Source of the DNA: JANNMJ01 sp031425525
GTDB lineage: Bacteria > Bacteroidota > Bacteroidia > Cytophagales > Hymenobacteraceae
DNA length: 64,000 bases
Assembly (NCBI GenBank): GCA_031425525.1
Contig: JANPJM010000047.1
Location: 57,003-121,002 of the forward strand
Direction of reading: 5' to 3'
The position numbers and the translations under genes were made by a program. The notes below the pieces were generated by a model. It saw only the letters and a program-made list of their open reading frames with translations, had not been told where the DNA came from and did not search any database. Shown in pieces: positions 51,224-61,100 of the stretch. The first letter of the stretch is position 1, and each line of letters starts with the position of its first letter.

Positions 51224-52894
51224 ATGCGTTTCCTGAAAACTCTTTTGAATAGCCTTTGGCTGGCGCTTATCTTATTCACAGTGTTACCCGCCAAAGCGCA
51301 GACATGGCAATGGGGGCAACTTGTGGCCGATAATGTTACCATTCATGCAATGGCGCCCGATGCGGCGGACGGAATGTTCGTGGCTGGCACCTTCACTGGC
51401 ACAGCCGTAGTGGGCGGCAGGACTCTCGTTAGTGCCGGCGACGCCGACATTTTCGTGGCCCGACTGGATGCTGCCGGGCAGTGGTCGAACGTCGTGCAGG
51501 CAGGTGGTTCGGGTCGAGATTATGTCTACTGCCTTATTTCAGACAGCGCGGGCGGGATTGTGCTGGCCGGAAATTCTACATTCTCGCTTGCTTTCGGTTC
51601 GACCACTTTGGGCGGCGTCGGAGGAACGATGTTTATTGCCCGGCAAAGCCAAAGTGGGCAGTGGACGCAAGCCATCGGTTTCGGGCAGTGTTCATTCTCT
51701 TCAGGCCCTGGCGGCCACCCAAAAGCACTTGTGCTGGGAGCAGGCGGGGAATTGATAGTGGTTGGAAACTTTTACGGTGATATGAATATCGGTGGTTTCT
51801 CACTCACTAATGCAAGCACGGCAATCCTTCCGTACGACATCTTTTTGGGGCGCCTCAATTCGGCAGGTCAGTTTACGCAAGTCGTACGCGCTGGCGGCCC
51901 TGATTACGATTGGGTTGAAGGAGTAGCTATCGCATCCGACGGTACAGCAGTAATAGCGGGTTCATTTTTAGGTGCAACAACTATTAACGGTCAAACGCTT
52001 ACCAGAAATGGCGGGACGATATACGTGGCTTGGCTGAACACGGCAGGCCAATGGACGAACATTGCACAGGGAGGTAGCTCAGGAAATTTCAATGATGTAG
52101 TCAAAGGCCTCGCGCTCGACTCAGCGGGTAACGCCGTCATTGCGGGCAGTTTTTCGGGCATAACGGCCTCTTTCGGCTCCACCACACTCGTAAATGCATT
52201 TCCGAATAATAATTCTTTCGATACATACGTAGCCCGCCTCAACCCTGCCGGCCAATGGACGCAAGCGCTGAATGTCGGCGGCCCCGGCGACGACGAAGTA
52301 ACGGACTTGGCACTGGATGCCGCCGGCAATACTGTGTTAACGGGCACGTTCAAAAGTGCGGCCATCAGCTTCGGCCCAACTACCCTCACCAACGCCAATT
52401 TCACGGCTACCCAAGCGGATGTATTCGTCGCTACCCTCAATCCGCAGAATCAATGGACAGGAGTTGCGCAGGTAAGCAGCCTGGCAGCAGAAGAGGCAAC
52501 TTCGTTGGGAATTACTTCTGCCGGTGACGTCTTTGTCAGCGAATATTTCAGTCGGCCCTCTGCTTCCTTTGGCCCAGTTATACTCACTGGCAGCAACTGG
52601 CAAAATGGGTTCGTGGCACGATTGGGGCAGCGCGTAACCGGCCTCACTGCGGCTGGCCCCGCGATTTCCGATTTTCAACTTAGCCCTAACCCGACGCGCG
52701 GTGTCGTGCGCGGAAGCGGTTTTAAGCCCAATACCACAGAGCCGCTTTTGCTCCTCGACAGCCGGGGGCAGTTAGTACGTCGATTTATACTGCCGCGAGT
52801 TGTCGAAATGGCCACGTTTGATGTGTCGGGACTAGCACCGGGTCTGTATCTGGCACGGCACGGCGGTTCTACCCGAAGGTTAGTAATCGAGTAG
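51224..52894 (+). CDS. T9SS type A secreted repeat protein
   Basis: 556 residues. Signal peptide (NSLWLALILFTVLPAKAQ-TW), then about eight beta-propeller-like repeats of 45-55 residues (for example WTQALNVGGPGDDEVTDLAL, DAAGNTVLTGTF, FGPTTLTNANF), followed by a C-terminal type A sorting domain (FQLSPNPTRGVVRG, LLLLDSRGQLVRRF, DVSGLAPGLYLARH, TRRLVIE). Less GC-rich than the neighbours. ATG 51224. Export by the type IX system to the surface; role unknown. Confidence 0.9.
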   Translation: MRFLKTLLNSLWLALILFTVLPAKAQTWQWGQLVADNVTIHAMAPDAADGMFVAGTFTGTAVVGGRTLVSAGDADIFVARLDAAGQWSNVVQAGGSGRDYVYCLISDSAGGIVLAGNSTFSLAFGSTTLGGVGGTMFIARQSQSGQWTQAIGFGQCSFSSGPGGHPKALVLGAGGELIVVGNFYGDMNIGGFSLTNASTAILPYDIFLGRLNSAGQFTQVVRAGGPDYDWVEGVAIASDGTAVIAGSFLGATTINGQTLTRNGGTIYVAWLNTAGQWTNIAQGGSSGNFNDVVKGLALDSAGNAVIAGSFSGITASFGSTTLVNAFPNNNSFDTYVARLNPAGQWTQALNVGGPGDDEVTDLALDAAGNTVLTGTFKSAAISFGPTTLTNANFTATQADVFVATLNPQNQWTGVAQVSSLAAEEATSLGITSAGDVFVSEYFSRPSASFGPVILTGSNWQNGFVARLGQRVTGLTAAGPAISDFQLSPNPTRGVVRGSGFKPNTTEPLLLLDSRGQLVRRFILPRVVEMATFDVSGLAPGLYLARHGGSTRRLVIE

Positions 52895-52909
52895 CCTTTT
52901 TCTAGCTAT

Positions 52910-53581
52910 CTACCACTGCTGCGTAATCGGGTGCAGCATCAGCTCATCGACCACCACGCCGGGCGGCTGGTCGAGGACGTACAGCACGGCGCGGGCTACA
53001 TCGGCGGCACTCAAATGCGTGTGAACTTTGGCGGGGTCGCCGGGGCGGTCGCCGTTGAAATGCGTGTCCACCATACCGGGGTAGATGACGCTCACCTTCA
53101 CGCCATGGGGGCGTACTTCTTTTCTGAGTGACCCGAGCAGGGCGTCTTGGGCGTATTTGCTGGCGCCGTAGGCCGTGCCGTGCGCGAAGGTGCGCTTGCT
53201 CACATCGGAGGCGATGCCGAGGAAGAGGCCGCTTTTTTGCGCTTTGAAAATGGGCACCGCGTATTTGGCCAGTAAGAACGTGCCGCGCACGTTGGTGGCG
53301 AAAATGCGGTCGAACTCCTCCGATGAGAAGTTTTCCAGTTCCGCGAACGAGCCGACACCGGCGTTGGCGATTACGGCGTCGAGGCGGCCGTAGTGGCTGA
53401 CGGTCTGCGCGATGGCCGCTTTTACATCTGCTTCGCGGCTCACATCGGCCGGGATGTTTAGCTGGCCGGGCGTGTCGGCGGCATGCCGGCTGACGGCGGC
53501 TACATTATGGCCGTGGGCTCTTAGCAACTCGGCAGTGGCGGCGCCGATGCCTTTGGTAGCGCCGGTGAGGAGAATGACCAT
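52910..53581 (-). CDS. Short-chain dehydrogenase/reductase
   Basis: 223 residues, classical SDR. Cofactor motif TGATKGIGAA, structural NAG (VIANAGVG), and the active-site YGASK with Ser in GIASDVSKR. The C-terminal PGMVDTHFN is also typical. NADP preference is suggested by Arg in AAVSRHAA. ATG 53581 chosen; the frame is open further upstream through a repeat region, but MVILLTGAT is the family start. Substrate unknown; no operon partner. Confidence 0.93.
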   Translation of the reverse strand: MVILLTGATKGIGAATAELLRAHGHNVAAVSRHAADTPGQLNIPADVSREADVKAAIAQTVSHYGRLDAVIANAGVGSFAELENFSSEEFDRIFATNVRGTFLLAKYAVPIFKAQKSGLFLGIASDVSKRTFAHGTAYGASKYAQDALLGSLRKEVRPHGVKVSVIYPGMVDTHFNGDRPGDPAKVHTHLSAADVARAVLYVLDQPPGVVVDELMLHPITQQW

Positions 53582-53597
53582 TTTTGACGGGTTTTTC

Positions 53598-53633
53598 CCG
53601 CAGAGACGCGGCGGTTTCGCGGAGACGCAGCGG
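53598..53633. repeat. CGCAGAGACGCGG-type hairpin repeat
   Basis: CCGCAGAGACGCGGCGG and TTTCGCGGAGACGCAGCGG in sequence; the unit (CGCAGAGACG, CGCGGAGACG) is a further variant of the GxxExxY-flanking repeat type. It lies upstream of the SDR gene. Confidence 0.55.
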
Positions 53634-53755
53634 GCAACGTGTCGCTGTCGGCGGCAAAGTACGGTGCGGCGGCGCATCGGTAGTAGGCAACGAACCTTGT
53701 CGGGTAGCACTCCTTCGCTAACTCATCCAGTCACACTTCCCGTTACGCCCCCCCG

Positions 53756-55552
53756 ATGCGCTTCCTTTTTCTCTTGTTGGCTGGCTTGCTCGGCGCGGCG
53801 ACCGTTCGCGCTCAGTCGGCCACCCCGGTTTCATACACCATTGATGTTCGCCCGAACGACAATCTCTTCCACGTCGAAGCGGCCGTTTCGGGGCTGACCA
53901 AAGCCTCCGCCGTGTACCAGTTCGCGGCCACCGCCCCCGGCACGTATCAGGTGATGGACATCGGCCGGTTCGTGCGCTCGTTCGAGGCGCTCGACGCGCG
54001 CGGTAAGCCGCTGCCGGTCGAGAAAATGGGCGAAAACCAGTGGCGCTTGGGCAAACCGACAAAAACCCGCCGCCTGCGCTACACCATCGCCGAAACCTGG
54101 GACACGCCCGTGAAGGACCACGAGGTGTACCGAATGTGCGGCACGTCCATCGAGGCCGACCACGTGCTGTTCAACGCCCACTGCGTGGTGGGCTACTTCA
54201 CGGAACAGCAGGCCCGGCCGCTGCGGCTGCGCTTCCTGACGCCCGTCAACTGGCAGCGCGGGACGGTGCTGGACGCCGACGCCGACGGCTACTACCGCGC
54301 AAATTCCTTCGACCACGCCGTCGATTCGCCGGTGCTGCTCGGGCGCCTCACGCAGGCCACTACCAAGGTGGGCGATACGGAGGTGGCGCTGTTCTGCTAC
54401 TCCAAAACCGATCTGGTGAAGGCCGATACCCTGCTGCGGGCGATGCGCCGGATGCTTGGCGCGGCGCAGCAGTTTCTGGGCACGCTGCCGGTGCGGCGCT
54501 ACGTGTTCCTCTATCACTTCGACGACGAGAGCAATGGTGCTTGGGAGCATTCTTACTCGTCGGAGTACGTCATCGACGAAGAACCCGTGACGCCCGAATA
54601 CCTCGAAGGTATCGTGAGTACGGCGGCGCACGAGTTTTTCCACATCGTGACGCCGCTGAACCTGCACTCCGAAGTCATCGAACACTTCAACTTCGTCAGC
54701 CCCACCGGCTCGCAGCACCTGTGGCTTTACGAGGGCGTCACGGAGTGGGCGTCGGACCTGATGCAGCTGCGCGGCGGGATGCTGTCGCTCGATGGCTACT
54801 GCCAGGAACTACAGCAGAAAACCGAATTCGACCACCGCTACGCTGACACCACCTACTCACTGGTGAAGCTCGGCCTGACGTCGTTTTCGGCCGAAGGCCA
54901 GGCGCAGTACGGCAACATCTACCAGCGCGGTGCCCTCACGGCAGCGCTGCTCGATCTGCGCCTGCTGGAGCTGTCGGGCGGCAAGCGCGGTCTGCGCGAA
55001 GTACTGCTCGATTTCACCCGCCGCTACGGCCCCAGCAAGCCGTTCGCGGAGGCAGCATTTTTCGGGGAATTTGTGCAGCGGACGTACCCCGAAATCGGCG
55101 ATTTCTTCGCCCGCTACGTGCAGGGCGCCGAGCCGCTGCCGCTGGCGGCGACCTTCGGCAAGATCGGCGTCCGTTACGAGCGGCGGCACCTCACGGGTAA
55201 GGTGCTGCCATCGCTGGGGTTCTCGGTCAACAACGCGCCGACCGGCAATACAGTGGTGCTGCTTACCGATTCGGCCCGCGCGTTCGGGCTGCGGGAGGGC
55301 GATGAGCTACTTCGCATTGGCGCCGATTTGCTGACGGCCGAAAACACCCGCGAGCTGCTGGCGAAGGCCAAACTGGTGGGCTTCGACGGACCGTACACCG
55401 TGACGGTGCGGCGCGGCGGGCAGGAACACGTGGTGCGCGGCCGGATTCAGCGCCGCCTGGAGGCGAAGGACTACTACTACGCGCCCGATCCGGCGGCTAC
55501 CCTGGAGCAGTTGGCGCTGCGGGCGGTTTGGGAGCGGAACCTGCCGTTGTAG
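53756..55552 (+). CDS. M61-family aminopeptidase (glycyl aminopeptidase type)
   Basis: 598 residues. Signal peptide (MRFLFLLLAGLLGAATVRA-QS), an N-terminal beta domain (VSYTIDVRPNDNLFHVEAAV), a zinc metallopeptidase core with the HExxH site TAAHEFFHIVTPLNLH near residue 285-300 and the distant glutamate region in LWLYEGVTEW, and a C-terminal PDZ domain near 475-570 (LGFSVNNAPTGNTVVLLTD, LREGDELLRIGADLL). It would trim peptides in the periplasm or at the surface. ATG 53756. Confidence 0.93.
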   Translation: MRFLFLLLAGLLGAATVRAQSATPVSYTIDVRPNDNLFHVEAAVSGLTKASAVYQFAATAPGTYQVMDIGRFVRSFEALDARGKPLPVEKMGENQWRLGKPTKTRRLRYTIAETWDTPVKDHEVYRMCGTSIEADHVLFNAHCVVGYFTEQQARPLRLRFLTPVNWQRGTVLDADADGYYRANSFDHAVDSPVLLGRLTQATTKVGDTEVALFCYSKTDLVKADTLLRAMRRMLGAAQQFLGTLPVRRYVFLYHFDDESNGAWEHSYSSEYVIDEEPVTPEYLEGIVSTAAHEFFHIVTPLNLHSEVIEHFNFVSPTGSQHLWLYEGVTEWASDLMQLRGGMLSLDGYCQELQQKTEFDHRYADTTYSLVKLGLTSFSAEGQAQYGNIYQRGALTAALLDLRLLELSGGKRGLREVLLDFTRRYGPSKPFAEAAFFGEFVQRTYPEIGDFFARYVQGAEPLPLAATFGKIGVRYERRHLTGKVLPSLGFSVNNAPTGNTVVLLTDSARAFGLREGDELLRIGADLLTAENTRELLAKAKLVGFDGPYTVTVRRGGQEHVVRGRIQRRLEAKDYYYAPDPAATLEQLALRAVWERNLPL

Positions 55553-55558
55553 GGTGGG

Positions 55559-55603
55559 TTCTCGCAGAGGTTCGCGGAGGTTTGCGCAGAGGTTCGCAGA
55601 GGC
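55559..55603. repeat. Left 45-base inverted repeat flanking the GxxExxY gene
   Basis: Begins TTCTCGCAGAGGTTCGCGG and is made of four tandem units of about 10-12 bases (CGCAGAGGTT, CGCGGAGGTTTG, CGCAGAGGTT, CGCAGAGG). Matches the reverse complement of 55983-56027 at 44 of 45 positions. Its last base is the first of the GxxExxY stop codon region. Confidence 0.95.
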
Positions 55604-55980
55604 TAGAGGCCGTTGACGATGCGTTCGATGCCGTCTTTGAGATGATCGACGTTGAAGTTGATCAACAGACCGACTTTGCAGCCGGAAAGACGGAGGTACG
55701 TCAGCAGTTGCTTGCGGAAAAGATCAGTTATCCCGTCCGTAGATTTTAGCTCTACGATTACGCGGCGATTTACCAGCATATCAATTCGGTAGCCGGCTTC
55801 CAGGCGGACGCCCGCGTAATCAACTGGTAACGCAAGCTGCGTCTGCACCTCAAAGCCCCGCTGCCGAAGCTGCGCCGCCAGCGCCGCTTCGTACAGCGTC
55901 TCAAAAAGCCCGGGACCGAACGTACTATGCACATCAAAGGCAGCACCTCGGATCGCATACGTAATATCATTCTCTGTCAT
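55603..55980 (-). CDS. GxxExxY protein, PD-(D/E)XK nuclease-superfamily
   Basis: 125 residues. Matches the GxxExxY family: Gly24, Glu27 and Tyr30 in FGPGLFETLYEAAL, the nuclease-like core YRIDMLV (Asp67) and VIVELKS (Glu77, Lys79), then Gln91 in KQLLTYLRLSG and GLLINF. These residues form the D-ExK-Q pattern of PD-(D/E)XK nucleases; the family's true activity is not established. ATG 55980, with the start two bases from one arm of the inverted repeat and the stop inside the edge of the other, so the gene plus arms is a compact 469-base unit. It sits between the M61 and SusA-like genes, unrelated to both. Confidence 0.92.
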   Translation of the reverse strand: MTENDITYAIRGAAFDVHSTFGPGLFETLYEAALAAQLRQRGFEVQTQLALPVDYAGVRLEAGYRIDMLVNRRVIVELKSTDGITDLFRKQLLTYLRLSGCKVGLLINFNVDHLKDGIERIVNGL

Positions 55981-55982
55981 AA

Positions 55983-56027
55983 GCCTCTGCGTACCTCTGC
56001 GCAAACCTCCGCGAACCTCTGCGAGAA
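55983..56027. repeat. Right 45-base inverted repeat flanking the GxxExxY gene
   Basis: GCCTCTGCGTACCTCTGCGC then AAACCTCCGCGAACC and TCTGCGAGAA; the inverse of 55559-55603 with one change. It occupies the gene's entire leader and ends only nine bases before the SusA-like stop codon at 56036-56038, so the promoter and translation signals of the GxxExxY gene must lie in the repeat. Confidence 0.95.
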
Positions 56028-56035
56028 CCGAAGCC

Positions 56036-57934
56036 CTACTTTCCTAACGCCACCACCCTAATCCCCCAAGCCGGCACCGCCAGCTCGGTAAGGCCCACCT
56101 TTTCTCCGCTCACCGCATCCTCGCCGGAAGAGACCCCTTGCAGTCGCTCAGTAAACCGCGCCAGTTTCACGTTGGTGGGCTTGCCGGTGCCATTCATCAG
56201 CACCATTACCGACGCGTTGGTTTTCTCATCCCACCGGAAATAGACGTACTGCCCGTCTTCGGGCACAAACTGCGTGAGGCGGCCGGTTTGCAACTCTGGG
56301 TGGGCTTTGCGGAAGGCGAGGAGTTTTTTCGTGTAATCAAATAACTCGTTTTCCTCCGTCGTACGCCCCGCCGCCGTGAAGGCCGTGCGCGCATCGCCAG
56401 GCCAGCCGCCGGGGAAATCTTCGCGCACCTGCAAATCGCCGCGATTCTTCGCGTCCGGACGGGTCGAGTTTTTCATTCCCAGCTCGTTGCCGTAATACAA
56501 TTGTGGAATACCGCGCGTGGTGAGCAGCCACGCCAAAGCGGTTTTGTATTTATTTTTATCACCGCCGAGATTAGAATAAAAGCGCGAAATGTCGTGGTTA
56601 TCCAGAAACACGCAATTGCGCAGCGCATCTTTATACAGAAAATCGGCTTGCAGCGTGTAGTAAAGGCGCATAATGCCTTCCGTCCAGCCGGGTTCGCGCG
56701 TTAGGGCTTCGTTGATGGCGTATTGAAGCTGAAAATCGGTAACGCCGGGTAAATTAGACTTAAAGCCGTTTGGTGGTGAAGCCAGCGTGTTTTCGGCGAA
56801 ATACGCCTGGTTTACCACGCCTTGCACCCACGTTTCGCCAAACACCCCCAGTTTCGGGTATTCGTTGAGAATGGCTTCAGCCCATTTCTTTTCAAAATTC
56901 AAGTCAGAATATGCGTAGGTATCCAAACGGTAGCCATCAAGGCCGGTCGTTTCGACCCACCAGATAAAGTTTTGCGTCAGGTAGCGCGCGACGGCCGGGT
57001 TCTGCTGGTTGAAATCGGGCATATGCGTGTCGAACCAACCATCGGCGAATCGCTTTTTATCGGCTTGCGCAGCGTAGGGGTCGGTCAGCACGGGGTCGCG
57101 GTAGCTGGTGCGGGTGTAGGTGGGCCACTGATGAAACCACGATTTATCGGGCGCATCGCGGAACAGGTAATGGCGGTTGCCGATGTGGTTAAGTACCACA
57201 TCCTGAATCACTTTGAGGCCGCGCTTATGGCAATCATCCACGAGTGCCACATAATCGGCGTTGGTGCCAAAGCGCGGGTCTATGCGGTAATGGTCGGTGA
57301 AGGCGTAGCCGTGGTAGCTCTCTTTGGGCTGGTCGTTTTCGACGACCGGGTTGAGCCACAGCGTGGTGACGCCCAACTCTTGAAAATAATCGAGATGTTG
57401 GCGAATGCCCGCCAAATCGCCGCCGTGGCGCGTGAGCAGCGAATCGCGGTTGAGGTGCGGCTCCTGCGTGCCCTTTACGACATCGTTTTTGGGGTCGCCG
57501 TTGGCGAAACGGTCGGGCATGATGAGGTACACCACATCGGCGGCGGTCACGCCTTGGCCGGTGGTGTTGGCAGCGCGGCGCGCCTTCAACTCATACTCGT
57601 AGGCCACCGTTTTTTTGCCCTTGAATTTCAGTTTCAACTTGCCCGGCTGCGCCGACGGGGCCACGTTGAAATACAGCAGTTGGTAATTGGCGTTGGCGGG
57701 CTTGTCGGCGCCGGTAAGCGTCACGCCGGGGTAGGCTTCGAGCGTGGCATCCGCCGTGCCGATTTGCGGGCCGTAGACCACGAGTTGTAATTCCGGGCTT
57801 TTCATCCCCGTCCACCAATTGGTGGGGTCTACGCGGGTGATGGATTGGGCTTGTGCGCCGGCGGGCAGCAACAGGGAAGCCGCCATAGTGAGGGCGCCGA
57901 GCGCGTGCCGGCTAAAATCAAACAAACGGTTCAT
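56036..57934 (-). CDS. susA: SusA-like neopullulanase / GH13 amylase
   Basis: 632 residues. Signal peptide (ALTMAASLLLPAGAQAQS), an N-terminal beta domain as in cyclomaltodextrinases (DPTNWWTGMKSPELQLVVYG), GH13 barrel with region I VIQDVVLNHIGN, nucleophile GLDGYRLDTYAYSD, acid/base KLGVFGETWVQG and LDNHDISRFYSN, and a C-terminal beta domain. It acts in the periplasm on maltodextrins delivered after outside cleavage. Together with the lipoprotein amylase and MFS transporter 5-9 kb away it makes an alpha-glucan use region; no susC/susD pair is in the window. ATG 57934. Confidence 0.93.
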   Translation of the reverse strand: MNRLFDFSRHALGALTMAASLLLPAGAQAQSITRVDPTNWWTGMKSPELQLVVYGPQIGTADATLEAYPGVTLTGADKPANANYQLLYFNVAPSAQPGKLKLKFKGKKTVAYEYELKARRAANTTGQGVTAADVVYLIMPDRFANGDPKNDVVKGTQEPHLNRDSLLTRHGGDLAGIRQHLDYFQELGVTTLWLNPVVENDQPKESYHGYAFTDHYRIDPRFGTNADYVALVDDCHKRGLKVIQDVVLNHIGNRHYLFRDAPDKSWFHQWPTYTRTSYRDPVLTDPYAAQADKKRFADGWFDTHMPDFNQQNPAVARYLTQNFIWWVETTGLDGYRLDTYAYSDLNFEKKWAEAILNEYPKLGVFGETWVQGVVNQAYFAENTLASPPNGFKSNLPGVTDFQLQYAINEALTREPGWTEGIMRLYYTLQADFLYKDALRNCVFLDNHDISRFYSNLGGDKNKYKTALAWLLTTRGIPQLYYGNELGMKNSTRPDAKNRGDLQVREDFPGGWPGDARTAFTAAGRTTEENELFDYTKKLLAFRKAHPELQTGRLTQFVPEDGQYVYFRWDEKTNASVMVLMNGTGKPTNVKLARFTERLQGVSSGEDAVSGEKVGLTELAVPAWGIRVVALGK

Positions 57935-58084
57935 TATTGGGGAAGAGCGAGAAGGCGAATAAACAAGATGAGAGCATAACCGACAGGCGGTTGCCCGACG
58001 GTTGGCAGACGATTGCCGGGCCGAAAGGTAGCGCCCCGGCGCGCGTGGTGCGTTTCGGTCGAATTCAACCGGCCTGTAAAAGCA

Positions 58085-58122
58085 AACCGCCCGCCCCAGC
58101 CAAAAGGCTGGAGGGGGCGGTT
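58085..58122 (-). terminator. Terminator of the metalloprotease gene
   Basis: Stem AACCGCCCGCCCCAGCC / GGCTGGAGGGGGCGGTT with two mismatches and a four-base loop; on the minus strand it is followed by TTTGCTTTT. Confidence 0.85.
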
Positions 58123-58177
58123 GTACGGTCGTGACTTGCGCCGCGATAGCAGCCCAAGGGCCGCCAAAAACCGATGC

Positions 58178-61100
58178 TTACATCTTCACCAAACGGCGCA
58201 CGCCGGTGCGGCCATCGGGCAGCGTGACGCGCAGCAGGTACACGCCTTCGGCTTGCGCGCGCAGGTCGAGGGTGTGGTTGAGGGCGGCGCCGGTACCCGT
58301 GAGGGCGGCGGTGCGCACGGTACGGCCAAGGGCATCAAACACAGTCAAATATGTGCGGCCGAGGGGGGCGCCGGTCAGGGTGAGGGCAAACTCGCCGCTC
58401 GACGGGTTCGGCGCCACGGTCAGGTGGTCGCCGAGGGCATCGGCCGTAAGGCCCAGGGCCGAGGTAGTGACGCATACCTCCGGCGCGAACGCCGATTGCT
58501 GGCTTCCGGTAGTGGCGCGCACCCGGTAGCAGTACTGCGTGCTGGGGGCGGTGGTGCCGTCGAGGTAGGTAGTAGCGTCGGCGGCCACCGTTGCCAAGGG
58601 CAGGTAGGTGGTATTGCCACCTATCGAGCGCTCAATTAGCTGCTGGGTTTCGTTGCAGGCGTTGTCAGTCCAGGCCAGCTCCACGGAATTATCGTTGTAG
58701 GTAGGCGCGCGCAGGGCGGTGGGCGCGGCCGGCGCCACTTCCGACGTGCAGATATCGAGCGTCCAGCTCACCAGCGACCCCGAACGGGCGCTCGTGCCGT
58801 CGATGATGCGCAGTTTCCAGATGCCCGTGGCGGGCGTGCCGTTGAAGCGCGCCAGCCCGCCGAAGCTCTGGAAGGTGCCGCCGCCCGTAGCCGGGCACGG
58901 AATGGCGGTGTACGCACCGGCGGCCTGATCGTCGAAGTTGAGGTTCAGGTTGGCACCGTTGGGGCACAGGTTCAGGGCCACGAGCGCCGACAGGCCGGTT
59001 GGGCTGACGAGGTAAATTTCCAGATCAGCGGTGTTGGCGTACGTAATGCGCAGGTTCTTGATGTTGATATCCTGCACGGTGCCGCACGCCGTAATCGGCA
59101 GCAGCGACTCGACGATGGCCGCCGACGAGATGGGGCGCGGTAGGTTCGGCGCAGCCGCCAAGGCACAACCCACGGTTGCGGTTGTGAACGAAAACGCCGT
59201 TGCGTCAGGCCCGGCGCCGCACCCGTTTTCGCCGCGCACGCGCCAGTAATACGTGGTGGCCGAGGTCAGTGGAAAGCCCGCGAGCGTATAGGTGGTGCCC
59301 GTCAGGTTAGGCATGGCCAGCAAGAGCGGCCCTGCAAAGGCGGCGTTGTTGCTCAGCTCGAAGGTGTAGGTGGCGGCGGCGGGCAGAGCGGCCCACGTAA
59401 ATACCGGCGCCAGCGATTGGGCCGTGGCCGCATCGGCGGGGCCGGTCAGGGTGGTGGCCGTTGTCACCGAGGGCAGCACCGTGAGCGTAATGGTGGCCGT
59501 TTTTACGTTGGTGCCGGATGTCGCCGTCAGCGTCAGCGGGTACGTGCCGGCGGCAGCGCCCGACGGCGTGAGACTCAGCGTGGTAGGAGCGGCGCCCGGC
59601 ACGACGGTAGTTTGCGCGAACGCGGCCGTAACACCGACGGGCAGGGCGCTCAGGGTAAGGTCTACGGGCGTGGTGTAGCCCGCCAGACTCGCGATGTCGA
59701 GCGTGAAGACGGCCGGTGCGCCGTCGCACGCGCTGCGGGTGGTCGGCGACACGCTCAGGGCGTAGTCGGGCGCTTGCGGCGCGTTCACCGCGAAGTTGGC
59801 GTTCGAGATGTCGAAAAAGAAGTTGTTGCGGGCGTGCACCATCACGCGGGCACGGGTGGTAGGCACCACCGAAACGGGCACGTTGAACGTGGCCGAACCC
59901 GAGTTGGGCACGTTGGCCGCGAGGGTATCGGTGTAGCTCAGGCCGCCATCGCGCGAGAGGATGATATCGACGTTTGCGCAGCTCACGGGGGCGGCGGTGG
60001 TGTTGGCCACATCCCAGGTGACGGTGGCCGGCGAGCCCACAAACCACGGCGCGCTGCCCGGCGAGCTAGGCGTGAGCACCACGAACGGCCCGGCCTGGTT
60101 CGTGACGGTCATGGTGAGCGTAGGGCTGTAATTCACGCCACCCACCACGAAGCCGAGGCCCGTAGCGACGTGTTCATCGCGCACGGTGCAGCGGAATTTG
60201 AGCGTCCGGTTCACCGTCGGCAGCGCCTCGCCCACCACCGGCGTGGTGCCGTTGATGATTTTGTTGAGCTGCGGAAAGTAGCGAATCGGCGAAGTAGTGG
60301 CGTTGAACGACCGGAACAGCGGGTCGCGCTGGTTGGCGGTTTGATTGGTAGCGTTGGACGGCGCGGCGCCCTGCGCGCCGCCGGTGTCCATATCTTCCCA
60401 GTTATAGGTCAGCGGATCACCGTCGGCGTCGGTACCCACGGCGATGAGCCGAAAGGGTGTGCTGCGCGGGATGGTCTTGCCCGAACTGGGCGCCGTGACT
60501 TCGGGTGCCGTGTTGCCGGTGGGTGTCGTGGTGAAGCACGAAGTAGTGCCGATTTCGGTCTGAATCTCCTGAAAGTTACCGCTGTGGAAGTAGTCGTCGG
60601 AGTTGCCCTGCAAATCCTGCGGCGAGCAAATGCCAGCGTACGCCATGATGGTAGAACCCGAACCTGGCTCCCACGAGGTAGCCGCGCTACGGTTGCCGCC
60701 CGCGCACGAGCCGGAGCTACCGTTGAACGGGTGCCGGCCGCCGAATTGGTGGCCCATTTCGTGGGCTACGTAGTCGATATCGAACGCATCGCCAGTTGGT
60801 GAGGACGAACCTGTGACGCCGCGCGCTTTCTGGCCGTTTTGGCAGACGCAGCCCAAGATTGCCACGCCTCCGTTACCCGTGCCGAATACGTGTCCGATAT
60901 CGTAGTTCGCCGCGCCGATGATCTGGTCGCAGCGTGTCTGATTCTGGCCTAGCATCTGGCTTACGTTCATGTTAGCATATGTCCCCGCTACCGTCGTAAT
61001 CAACAGATTGGTGTTGGCGATCATCATCAGGCGCACGGCCAACTCCTTCTCGAACACGCCGTTTACGCGGTTCATCGTCGTGGTCATCGACGCAAGGGCC

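Noticed and set aside
59417..60802. 461-codon plus-strand open frame inside the metalloprotease gene
   Set aside because: Shadow frame, Arg/Gly-rich, no domain.
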